A DNA stretch of 5,007 nucleotides from Alphaproteobacteria bacterium (GTDB taxonomy: Bacteria; Pseudomonadota; Alphaproteobacteria; Rickettsiales; UBA1997). Below, piece by piece: positions 1 to 5,007 of this stretch. The notes beneath the pieces are model-generated. The model was not told the DNA's origin and did not search any database. It saw nothing but the letters and a program-made list of their open reading frames with translations. The stretch covers positions 1 to 5,007 of the forward strand of contig VGDN01000092.1 in the NCBI GenBank assembly GCA_016869695.1, given 5' to 3'. Position 1 is the first letter of the stretch, and every line of letters starts with the position of its first letter. Both the position numbers and the translations under genes were made by a program.

Positions 1-489
1 GCTATCCTGCTGCTTTTCTTTGCGCTTGGTTTGGCGATTTTATTTTTAGTGCGAGACCGCACCAGCCTTGTGATGAGTGTGATTATAACGCAGCTGGTTT
101 TGTTGTTGTTCTTGAGTATGTCGATTGGCAACTACGCCGTATTGCAGGATGTTACAATCGCGCTGATTATTTTTTCTTTCGCGATTTTGTTTGTGGTTGT
201 GAATGGCGGTTTGCCTGAGGAGAAGAGGCATAAACCAGCCTTTATTTTGGTGGTTCTTTGTGCCACTTTTGTGTTCTTCGTTTTAATTCTTTCTGCGGTT
301 GAAGATGGGGCAAATCTAACCGCAACATTGCCTCAGCAGCAAGTTGTTGCCGAAATCGACTCGCCAAAAAAAGCGCGCCTACGCGACAAGATACAAAAGA
401 GCGCACTACTCAAACACTCATCCGATGTGATGCTAATCTTAGTTGCTGCGAGCGTTCTCGTCCTCATTTCGACCAAAAGGAAATCATGA
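1..489 (+). CDS. MrpF/MnhF-like membrane protein with C-terminal extension (5' partial)
   Basis: The frame is open from the first base, so the true start lies upstream; the TTG at 31 has no special support as a start. The visible 162 residues hold about five hydrophobic segments (codons 1-17, 22-43, 50-69, 80-100 and 142-157), so this is an inner-membrane protein. Helices 1-3 resemble the MrpF/MnhF subunit of multisubunit Na+/H+ antiporters: a helix, then an RDRT turn (compare R-G-P-T in the family), a second helix, then DVTIALIIFSFAILF (compare DVALVLALLSFLGT). MrpF usually ends after the third helix at about 90 residues. Here a charged linker, a fourth helix, a polar stretch (about codons 101-140) and a last helix follow, so it may be a fused or diverged subunit. 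A DUF4040/MbhD-like subunit is the main alternative. It ends in TGA inside the ATGA overlap with pyrD, which suggests translational coupling. Coding is likely; the family is tentative. Confidence 0.6.
   Translation, partial: AILLLFFALGLAILFLVRDRTSLVMSVIITQLVLLLFLSMSIGNYAVLQDVTIALIIFSFAILFVVVNGGLPEEKRHKPAFILVVLCATFVFFVLILSAVEDGANLTATLPQQQVVAEIDSPKKARLRDKIQKSALLKHSSDVMLILVAASVLVLISTKRKS
327..343 (+). repeat. 17-bp direct repeat, copy 1
   Basis: ATTGCCTCAGCAGCAAG occurs here and again at 3374-3390. In both places it is read in the same phase, giving LPQQQ, in otherwise unrelated proteins. The flanks differ, so no larger repeat is supported. Confidence 0.7.
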
Positions 490-1532
490 ATCTCTACCAG
501 TTTTTTCGCCCACTGATTTTTCAACTCGATCCAGAAACCGCACATGATTTGGCGATTAAGTTCCTAAAATTTTGTCCACGGGCAGCAACTATTTTTTGTC
601 ATCAAACTGATTACGAAAATTTACGAACAAAGTTGTGGGGTCTTGATTTTACGAGTCCAATTGGACTTGCCGCCGGCTTCGATAAAAATGCAGAAGTAGC
701 AAAAACTTTGGAGAAATTTGGTTTCGGATTTTTGGAATGTGGTACGGTCACACTACTGCCGCAGCCTGGTAATCCTAAGCCGCGACTGTTTCGTTTAGTT
801 GAGGATTGTGCCGTAATTAATCGCCTAGGATTTAACAATCTTGGTGCAGAAGTTTTTGAGAAAAATCTGCCGCAAATTTCTGTGCCGCTCGGCATCAATA
901 TTGGAAAGAACAAAGACACGCAGGACGTGCTTTCTGACTATCTCCCGCTCCTCGAAAAATTTTACCAAAAAGCCTCTTACATCACGGTGAACATCTCCTC
1001 ACCAAACACTAAAAATCTGCGCGATCTGCAGAATGAAGATCATCTCGATTTGTTTTTGAGTGAGATCATAAAGAAAAAAAATGAGCTCAAATGTTTGGTG
1101 CCGATATTGCTTAAAGTCGCACCAGATCTGGATGAATCACAACAGGAAAAAATCGCGGCAACGGTAATAAAAAATAAAATTGATGGCATGATTATCAGCA
1201 ACACCACGATTGATCGTGCGCTAAATTTACGAAGCCACAATGCCACACAAACCGGCGGCCTGAGTGGTGTGCCGCTATTTCACAAATCCAATGAAGTACT
1301 GAGAAATTTTTACAAATTTACCGAAGGAAAAATCCCTTTGATTGGTGTTGGTGGAGTTTCATCTGCTGCCGATGTTTACGAAAAAATTAAGTGTGGGGCG
1401 TCGTTGGTGCAGCTTTACACAACCTTTATTTATGAGGGTTTTGGATTAGTTGAGAGAATCAAAAAAGAGCTAAGTGAGATGGTTAAAAAAGATGGGCTAA
1501 AAAATATTTCAGAAGCGGTTGGTACCAAGTAA
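486..1532 (+). CDS. pyrD: Dihydroorotate dehydrogenase (quinone), class 2
   Basis: It catalyses the fourth step of de novo pyrimidine synthesis, oxidising dihydroorotate to orotate with FMN and passing electrons to membrane quinone. At 348 residues it is the normal class 2 length. The N-terminal amphipathic part (about 1-40, starting MNLYQFFRPLIFQLDPETAH) is the membrane/quinone-binding segment that separates class 2 from class 1. Visible motifs are GLAAGFDKNAEV (60-71), ECGTVTLLPQPGNPKPRLFR (84-103), INRLGFNN (111-118), GINIGKNKDT (136-145) and NISSPNT (169-175), whose second Ser (172) matches the class 2 catalytic base. LLKVAPDL (208-215), IISNTTIDR (236-244), GGLSG (257-261) and the phosphate-binding end GVGGVSS...GASLVQLYT (287-312) follow. 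The start is ATG at 486, with AAAGGA just upstream and a 4-base ATGA overlap with the preceding gene. It looks intact. No clear terminator follows it; a 10-bp palindrome TTGGTACCAA lies over its last codons. Confidence 0.97.
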   Translation: MNLYQFFRPLIFQLDPETAHDLAIKFLKFCPRAATIFCHQTDYENLRTKLWGLDFTSPIGLAAGFDKNAEVAKTLEKFGFGFLECGTVTLLPQPGNPKPRLFRLVEDCAVINRLGFNNLGAEVFEKNLPQISVPLGINIGKNKDTQDVLSDYLPLLEKFYQKASYITVNISSPNTKNLRDLQNEDHLDLFLSEIIKKKNELKCLVPILLKVAPDLDESQQEKIAATVIKNKIDGMIISNTTIDRALNLRSHNATQTGGLSGVPLFHKSNEVLRNFYKFTEGKIPLIGVGGVSSAADVYEKIKCGASLVQLYTTFIYEGFGLVERIKKELSEMVKKDGLKNISEAVGTK

Positions 1533-1612
1533 AAACTGGAAAAAAGATTTCGTATCGGCAGAAAAATTTTTACCCCACGTCTTTTATTACTAACTCCAAA
1601 CAACTCCTAACA

Positions 1613-1840
1613 ATGTCTAACAAATCTAAGTTTCTTAAATCAGCTAAGCTGGCTATTGCCGCTGCTGTTGTGACCTCAGGTCTTTCTTCTTGCGAAATGA
1701 TGTCGGGTAAGCATGCCTGCATGTCAAAAAAGAGTGATACAAAAGAAGAAAAAATGAGCTGTGCTACTGGCAAAGACGGTAAGATGAAATGCTCAACTAC
1801 CAAGGAAGGAAAGATGAGCTGCTCGTCAAAGAAAAAATAA
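1613..1840 (+). CDS. Exported Cys-rich peptide, likely MNIO (bufferin-like) RiPP precursor
   Basis: This 75-residue protein has a signal sequence: basic start (MSNKSKFLKSAK), hydrophobic core LAIAAAVVTSG (13-23), then LSSC (24-27). LSSC fits the bacterial lipobox, so Cys27 could be lipidated; otherwise Sec signal peptidase I would cut nearby. The rest is a Lys/Ser/Met/Cys-rich, probably unstructured tail with Cys at 36, 50, 60 and 70. The last three are exactly ten residues apart in a repeat KM(S/K)C(A/S)(T/S)xKxG. I infer it is the substrate of the DUF692 enzyme encoded next, because small exported Cys peptides followed by DUF692 and DUF2063 genes are the known layout of bufferin-type RiPPs, some of which bind copper. 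It does not show the usual KCGEGKCG or DUF2282 motifs, so it would be a divergent precursor. Alternatively it is a plain small lipoprotein of the entericidin kind that happens to lie here. It starts at ATG 1613 with no good Shine-Dalgarno site. No convincing promoter was found in the 80-base gap before it. Confidence 0.85.
   Translation: MSNKSKFLKSAKLAIAAAVVTSGLSSCEMMSGKHACMSKKSDTKEEKMSCATGKDGKMKCSTTKEGKMSCSSKKK
1751..1837 (+). repeat. Three tandem 30-bp (10-codon) Cys-containing repeats in the peptide gene
   Basis: The units begin at 1751, 1781 and 1811 and encode KMSCATGKDG, KMKCSTTKEG and KMSCSSKKK, the last being one residue short. Each has Lys-Met at positions 1-2, Cys at position 4 and Ser/Thr after it; the first two end in Lys-acid-Gly. 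Third-base differences between units (TGT/TGC, AAA/AAG, GGT/GGA) show that the protein pattern is kept more strictly than the DNA. The earlier segment around Cys36 (KHACMSKKSDTKEE) may be a decayed copy with a 14-residue period. Confidence 0.9.
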
Positions 1841-1847
1841 GAAGACT

Positions 1848-1878
1848 AGGGTCTGATCGTAGGGGTCAGGCCCTTTTT
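1848..1878 (+). terminator. Terminator-like hairpin between peptide and MNIO genes
   Basis: The 11-base arm 1848-1858 (AGGGTCTGATC) pairs without a break with 1864-1874 (GGGTCAGGCCCT) counted from the far end, with two G-U pairs in RNA and a 5-base loop at 1859-1863. It is followed at once by TTTTT (1874-1878). This is the shape of a Rho-independent terminator. It starts eight bases after the peptide stop codon and its T-run ends directly against the ATG at 1879. I infer partial termination: many short peptide transcripts and fewer long ones reaching the enzyme genes. It could instead act as a 3' mRNA-stabilising or processing hairpin. The only Shine-Dalgarno-like bases (AGGGG, 1861-1865) lie in its loop and 3' arm, so it may also hide the ribosome site. 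Confidence 0.75.
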
Positions 1879-2688
1879 ATGTTCGGTCTAGGGCTTCGTC
1901 ATCCTCATCATCAATATGTTTTGCAGCATCACCCGCAGGTCGATTTTTTTGAGGTGCACACCGAAAATTTTATCGCCGAAGGTGGGGCGTCGCTGAATTT
2001 CTTATCGCAAGTTGCTGAGCGATATCCACTTAGTTTTCATTGCGTTGGTCTGTCACTTGGATCCGCCGCTGGCCTCAATCAGCAGCATATGAGAAATATC
2101 AAAAAACTTTTAGATCTCTACCAACCATTTTTATTTTCTGATCATCTTTCTTGGAGCAATTCCTCTTCCGCTGGTACTTCCAATGACCTACTTCCAATCC
2201 CCTACAATCAAGAATCGCTAAAGATTTTTTGTGACAATGTTAGTCGCGCGCAGGATTTTTTTGGTCGCGAAATTTTAATCGAGAACCCTTCTGCATACTT
2301 ACAATTCAAGGGCTCACAGATTTTTGAAGTAGATTTTTTAAACGAGATAACGCGCAAAACCGACTGCGGAATTTTGCTCGATATCAACAATGTTTTTGTC
2401 AGCTCACAAAATTTTTCCTTCGATCCGAAGGAATATTTGAATCGAATTGAGGTAGCAAAAGTAAAAGAGATCCACCTGGCTGGACACAGTATTTACAATG
2501 GTTTGCGTATTGACACGCACAGCACGCATATCTGCAAAGAGGTGATGGAGTTGTACGGAAACTTTGTCCAACAGCATGGCAAAAAAATCCCGACATTAAT
2601 CGAGTGGGATGAAGATATTCCGGAGTTTTCCATGCTGTTTAATGAAATGAAAAAAGTGCAACGTGCAGCTCAAAGAGTTACAAAATAA
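1879..2688 (+). CDS. DUF692 multinuclear non-heme iron oxidative enzyme (MNIO, BufB/MbnB-like)
   Basis: A member of the TIM-barrel DUF692 family, which uses two or three iron ions to modify Cys residues of RiPP precursors oxidatively (for example in methanobactin and bufferin synthesis). The 269-residue product shows the family signatures in order: GLGLRHPHH (3-11), FFEVHTEN (23-30), HCVGLSLGS (54-62), FSDHLSW (86-92), ENPSAY (135-140), GILLDINNVFVSS (164-176), IHLAGH (198-203), DTHS (212-215) and PTLIEWDEDIPEF (238-250). The His, Asp, Glu and Asn residues in these motifs are those typically used as iron ligands, so it looks catalytically complete. ATG 1879 is chosen because homologues start only a few residues before GLGLR. 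The frame is also open from ATG 1789, inside the peptide gene, which would add 30 residues (MLNYQGRKDELLVKEK...) with no family match. The start is unusual: no accessible Shine-Dalgarno site, with a hairpin ending at the start codon. The presumed substrate lies upstream and the recruiting partner overlaps downstream. Confidence 0.94.
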   Translation: MFGLGLRHPHHQYVLQHHPQVDFFEVHTENFIAEGGASLNFLSQVAERYPLSFHCVGLSLGSAAGLNQQHMRNIKKLLDLYQPFLFSDHLSWSNSSSAGTSNDLLPIPYNQESLKIFCDNVSRAQDFFGREILIENPSAYLQFKGSQIFEVDFLNEITRKTDCGILLDINNVFVSSQNFSFDPKEYLNRIEVAKVKEIHLAGHSIYNGLRIDTHSTHICKEVMELYGNFVQQHGKKIPTLIEWDEDIPEFSMLFNEMKKVQRAAQRVTK

Positions 2689-3265
2689 ATTCATCGACGC
2701 GCTTTATGACAAGGCCTTACCAAATCTGCTTGCAGAGGTTGTTGATGGTAAGAGATCGGCAGAAGATTTGCTCGCTGTTTATCGCAACAATCTCTTCGGA
2801 AATTTAACCAATGCTTTGCGCATTACTTACCCAAAAACCCAACAAAAACTTGGTCAAAAAAAATTCCAAAAACTTTGTCACGACTTCATCAAAAAAACTC
2901 GTTCACGTAGTTGCAATCTGGATGATTATGGAGAGGGATTTGCTGATGAAATTGAGTGGTTGAAGCATAGGGCATATTTAGCACCAGACGTTACTCCCTT
3001 TGATCTTGCGAGGCTAATAAAACTCCCGCCAGAAAAAATCTTTAAACTGAAATTCAAACTTCACCCCTCCTGCTTTTTGCATAAAAATTTTGTGATCTAC
3101 CGCGACCGAAGTTTGCAGGTTTATGCCAAAAAAATTTCTCGTTCAGAGATCAATTTTTTATGCGGCGTTCGTGATGGTCTAAGTCTTTATGAGATTTATG
3201 AAGCGCACGACATCAACATCGAAACATGTTTGAGGAGGTATTTGCTTAGTGGCGTGTTAATCTAA
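2663..3265 (+). CDS. DUF2063-type partner protein of the MNIO enzyme (BufC/HvfC-like)
   Basis: It resembles the proteins always found with DUF692 enzymes in bufferin-like cassettes. These are thought to bind the precursor peptide and present it to the enzyme. The N-terminal half (about 5-75) has the DUF2063 helical pattern: KFIDAL (9-14), VYRNNLFGNLTNAL (39-52), then ITYPKTQQKLGQKKF (54-68). The second part matches the family: DDYGEGFADEIEWLKHRAYLAPDV (87-110), LPPEKIFKLKFKLHPS (121-136) and a final winged-helix-like domain (SEINFLCGVRDGLSLYEIYEA...CLRRYLLSGVLI, 161-200). At 200 residues it is shorter than the usual 240-260. The segment after LHPS that often holds a YPV-x-x-IW motif seems to be missing, while both ends are present. 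The start is GTG 2663, because a TGA in this frame at 2648-2650 blocks anything earlier and no ATG follows near the start. It overlaps the enzyme gene by 26 bases, so the two are surely co-translated. No terminator is obvious in the 55 bases after it. Confidence 0.87.
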   Translation: MQLKELQNKFIDALYDKALPNLLAEVVDGKRSAEDLLAVYRNNLFGNLTNALRITYPKTQQKLGQKKFQKLCHDFIKKTRSRSCNLDDYGEGFADEIEWLKHRAYLAPDVTPFDLARLIKLPPEKIFKLKFKLHPSCFLHKNFVIYRDRSLQVYAKKISRSEINFLCGVRDGLSLYEIYEAHDINIETCLRRYLLSGVLI

Positions 3266-3320
3266 ATAGGTTAATGCGTAAGTCTTACTCTCTTCTGGTC
3301 GTCCTAATCAATACGACTTT

Positions 3321-3920
3321 ATGACAAAATTGTTCGACACCTACAATGCCTCCTTCGCCGCTCTAGATGGAAAATTGCCTCAGCAGCAAGATTTAAAAAC
3401 CACTACGCGCGATAGGGAGTGGTTAACAGGAAGAGTTACTGCTTCAGCGGTAGCAATGGCTAGAAGTAATGGGGAAATTTCTAAAAGAAGTGGTGGAGAA
3501 GAAGTTTTTTGTATCGCCAGCATCACCAAAACCTTTGCGGCAGTAGCGATTACTAAAGTTGCAACCAGTCCAGAATTTTCATCTTACTTCGACAATGATG
3601 ACCCACTTGGAACCAAGATTTCTGTCTTTGAATCACTGGTTGCAAAACACGGCAGCGAAAATGAAAGGCGCTACATCGAAGAATTAAAAACTATACATCC
3701 GCACTACGCCAAAATCACGTTACGCCATCTCCTAAATCACACTTCTGGCATTGGGCATCCCAGTTTTTTTGATGAGTTTAGAGCTGATCAATCCAAGTCG
3801 TTTCGTTTTGATGACGGAAAGTATTTTTCTCCCGTGGTCGGAAATCTTGGTGAACATTCTTACTCAGATACTGGCTACGAAATCGCGGCGCTGATGACGA
3901 AAGTGGTGGTAAGTGAGTAG
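3321..3920 (+). CDS. N-terminal part of split serine hydrolase
   Basis: This 199-residue piece carries the nucleophile motif S67-I-T-K70, within FCIASITKTFAAVAI, and the conserved helix LRHLLNHTSGIG (134-145). The second catalytic motif is Y181-S-D183, where most relatives have Y-x-N; Asp is a known variant. An insert between about 82 and 128 (rich in Ser, Glu and Asp) lies between the nucleophile helix and the LRHLLNHTSG motif. The start is ATG 3321. The frame is closed by TAA at 3279-3281 with no earlier start codon, so no hidden signal peptide precedes it. Alone it lacks the HxGG wall of the active site and should not fold into a working enzyme. Confidence 0.8.
   Translation: MTKLFDTYNASFAALDGKLPQQQDLKTTTRDREWLTGRVTASAVAMARSNGEISKRSGGEEVFCIASITKTFAAVAITKVATSPEFSSYFDNDDPLGTKISVFESLVAKHGSENERRYIEELKTIHPHYAKITLRHLLNHTSGIGHPSFFDEFRADQSKSFRFDDGKYFSPVVGNLGEHSYSDTGYEIAALMTKVVVSE
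3374..3390 (+). repeat. 17-bp direct repeat, copy 2
   Basis: Second exact copy of the sequence at 327-343, inside codons 19-23 of the split hydrolase (LPQQQ). Too short to be called an insertion element; it could be chance. Confidence 0.7.
3918..3920 (+). other. In-frame amber codon (hydrolase codon 200)
   Basis: TAG lies in the context GTA AGT GAG TAG AGA AAT GTA. Every codon on both sides fits one uninterrupted hydrolase frame, so a single substitution (for example from CAG, GAG, AAG or TGG) explains it. No stem-loop or other recoding signal is evident just downstream by eye. Confidence 0.85.
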
Positions 3921-3962
3921 AGAAATGTACCGACAAGATTTGAAGATATTGTTAGGCAGCAA

Positions 3963-4742
3963 GTGATCCAGCCGCTTGAACTAACCCACAGTTTTATGGG
4001 TGACGAGATGGTGACAGAAAATGATCAGGTGAAGGTAAGAAACAGGGCGGATATTCATGTCGTACAAGGCCGAGATTATTTTCAAGGCAAGGTGACAACC
4101 GGACAGGATTTTAACTATGATGTGGCAGCGGGCGGTGCCTATTCAAGCGCGGCGGATGTGGCTAAGTTTTATCGCGCAGTTGCAAATGAGGAGATTTTTA
4201 CGCGTCATCCTGATGAAGAAGAGACAACGAGAAGTAGAGCCGCATCAGCATTTTTTGCTGAGAAAAATTTTATTTTAAGCGGCGGTGATTTTGGCGAAAA
4301 ATATGGACTCGGGATCAGAAAACTTGCCAACGAAGAAATCGAATATTTACACCATGGCGGCGCCGGTCTTTTATTTTATGCTCACGCCATCGCCCACAGA
4401 AATATTGGCTACCCAGAAACCGCCAAAAGCGGTGTTGCTTTAGTGTCATATGAGAATCTCACTCGTCCAATCGCAGCGAGACTTCTTGGCGATGAGAAAA
4501 GAGATAAAGAAGGCAATTATTTCGTTGATAGCGACCTCGCCAAAAAAATGGAATGGCTCGATAAAACCTTCTCCAAAGATCAGCTGATTTCCTTACGCCA
4601 AACTCTCGAAAACACGCCGGATAAATTTAGTGAAAAGTTTTTCGATGAATTTCAGAAATTGCCGAAACCGGCCGCTAGCGTAGCTCCAAGCCAGGGGGAA
4701 AAGATGGCTAGCAAGACAAAATCAGGGGCAAATGAGATTTAG
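3963..4742 (+). CDS. C-terminal part of split serine hydrolase
   Basis: This is the remainder of the same reading frame after the amber codon. The family match begins before this start, at 3921. A GTG at 3963 with AGG six bases upstream (3954-3956) could allow restart, but the piece lacks the nucleophile. From the GTG it encodes 259 residues: QPLELTHSFMGDE (3-15), GGAYSSAADVAKFYRAV (57-73, the family's G-x-x-S-T/S-A-x-D-L/V-x-K-F segment), KYGLGIRK (113-120) and the third active-site motif HHGGAG (130-135). After about residue 175 there is a charged helical tail (DKEGNYFVDSDLAKKMEWLDKTF...) and a low-complexity Lys/Ser/Ala end, beyond the usual domain. The final stop is TAG. Confidence 0.72.
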   Translation: MIQPLELTHSFMGDEMVTENDQVKVRNRADIHVVQGRDYFQGKVTTGQDFNYDVAAGGAYSSAADVAKFYRAVANEEIFTRHPDEEETTRSRAASAFFAEKNFILSGGDFGEKYGLGIRKLANEEIEYLHHGGAGLLFYAHAIAHRNIGYPETAKSGVALVSYENLTRPIAARLLGDEKRDKEGNYFVDSDLAKKMEWLDKTFSKDQLISLRQTLENTPDKFSEKFFDEFQKLPKPAASVAPSQGEKMASKTKSGANEI

Positions 4743-4812
4743 AAGTTGTATTTAGGCTTGAAAATTAGAAGTCTGAATTCTGCTCTGTGTTAAAAACTCA
4801 ATCAATTCTTAG

Positions 4813-5007
4813 ATGACAAAATCTAGTATTATAAAATTCCAAGACCCAGAAACAACATCTCGAGGGCTTGTTGAGAAAGGATCGTCTGAGCTTGATCAGC
4901 TTGTAATAATACCCGTTGGTGACTCGATAGGAATCGACGGATTTCCAATTTCTTCCTCCATCTCAACCATGACATTTGGTGGTGGGGAAGAAAAATTCAC
5001 CTCCGCT
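4813..5007 (+). CDS. Unrecognised protein, N-terminal part (3' partial)
   Basis: An ATG at 4813 opens a frame of 65 codons that is still open at the window edge. It encodes MTKSSIIKFQDPETTSRGLV and continues with a stretch rich in Ser, Gly and Ile (QLVIIPVGDSIGIDGFPISS at about 29-48, then TFGGGEEKFTSA). There is no signal peptide, membrane helix or known motif. The Gly/Ser/Thr-rich beta-like character would fit a secreted or surface repeat protein, but that is a guess. It starts with MTK, like the hydrolase upstream, and follows it by 70 bases on the same strand. No clear Shine-Dalgarno site, terminator or promoter was found in that gap. The frame could be fortuitous, though its in-frame length to the edge and the lack of any competing frame favour a real gene. 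Confidence 0.5.
   Translation, partial: MTKSSIIKFQDPETTSRGLVEKGSSELDQLVIIPVGDSIGIDGFPISSSISTMTFGGGEEKFTSA

Larger units (their letters stand above)
3321..4742 (+). pseudogene. Serine hydrolase (beta-lactamase/PBP class C family) interrupted by an in-frame TAG
   Basis: Both halves lie in the same frame and join without gap or shift: codons 1-199, TAG at 3918-3920, then RNVPTRFEDIVRQQ and on to the TAG at 4740-4742. Read through, the product would be 473 residues with all three active-site motifs of the class C beta-lactamase/esterase/carboxypeptidase fold: SITK (67-70), YSD (181-183) and HHGG (344-347). The residues around the stop (YSDTGYEIAALMTKVVVSE, then FEDIVRQQVIQPLELTHSF) match the family's unbroken stretch from the YSN helix to the PL-x-x-T-x-F turn, so one base change made the stop. 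It may be a recent pseudogene, a sequencing error or, less likely, a site of readthrough. Use of TAG as the real terminal stop of the same gene speaks against general amber recoding. Substrate cannot be told from sequence. There is no signal peptide, which is uncommon for enzymes of this fold acting on cell wall. Confidence 0.75.

Noticed and set aside
46..231. Minus-strand frame over the membrane protein gene
   Set aside because: It is the complement of hydrophobic codons, giving a Gln/Asn/His-rich string; the + frame has clear helices.
611..919. Minus-strand 102-residue frame inside pyrD
   Set aside because: It overlaps the conserved core of an intact pyrD and shows no family features.
1519..1528. 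10-bp palindrome TTGGTACCAA at the end of pyrD as an operator or terminator
   Set aside because: Too short, inside coding sequence and without a T-run; no nearby promoter elements to pair with it.
1533..1612. Promoter for the peptide gene (TATTAC at 1585-1590 as a -10)
   Set aside because: No acceptable -35 element at the right spacing, and no clear extracytoplasmic-sigma pattern; left uncalled.
1570..1803. Minus-strand 77-residue frame opposite the peptide gene
   Set aside because: It mirrors the signal sequence and repeats of the + strand peptide, which has a clear biological pattern and context; no start signal was seen.
3266..3320. Terminator after the DUF2063 gene
   Set aside because: Only a 5-bp inverted repeat with a one-base loop (GTAAGTCTTAC) is present, with no T-run.
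4693..4740. Strong AGGGGG site followed by ATG 4704 as a separate small gene
   Set aside because: It is in frame with the end of the hydrolase and would give only 12 codons.
4743..4812. TTGAAA at 4758-4763 as a -35 box for the last frame
   Set aside because: No -10 hexamer at 16-18 bases; the nearest AT-rich candidate is too far.

Overview
The window comes from an AT-rich, Gram-negative-like bacterial genome. It carries a tightly packed set of genes, all on the + strand. The membrane-type (class 2) dihydroorotate dehydrogenase, the outer-membrane-type lifestyle implied by a lipobox or Sec-exported peptide, and a bufferin-like cassette all suit a proteobacterium. Some gene features, such as the antiporter-like membrane subunit and weak Shine-Dalgarno sites, would suit an alphaproteobacterium, but this placement is inference only.

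Layout: (1) 1-489 is the 3' part of a small multi-helix membrane protein that resembles an MrpF/MnhF-type cation/proton antiporter subunit with a C-terminal extension. (2) 486-1532 is pyrD, which overlaps gene 1 by ATGA. (3) 1613-3265 is a three-gene cassette: a 75-residue exported Cys/Lys/Met-rich peptide, a DUF692 (MNIO) iron enzyme, and a DUF2063-type partner protein. This is the architecture of bufferin-like ribosomally made, post-translationally modified peptides (RiPPs). A strong terminator-like hairpin sits between the peptide and enzyme genes, with its T-run touching the enzyme's ATG. (4) 3321-4742 is a serine hydrolase of the beta-lactamase/penicillin-binding class C type, cut by one in-frame TAG at codon 200. 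(5) 4813-5007 is the start of an unrecognised reading frame that leaves the window.

The cassette in (3) is the most interesting region. The enzyme and partner are good family matches, and all the conserved His/Asp/Glu/Asn motifs expected of the enzyme can be seen. The presumed substrate is unusual. It has three decapeptide repeats with one Cys each in a (D/E)GKM-x-C context, not the KCGEGKCG-like context of known bufferin-type substrates. Its signal sequence ends in a lipobox-like LSSC, so the mature product could be a lipid-anchored modified peptide. The likely scheme is that the DUF2063 protein recruits the peptide, the DUF692 enzyme oxidatively modifies its cysteines in the cytoplasm, and the product is then exported, perhaps to bind copper or another soft metal. 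The metal role is inferred from the family, not seen in the sequence.
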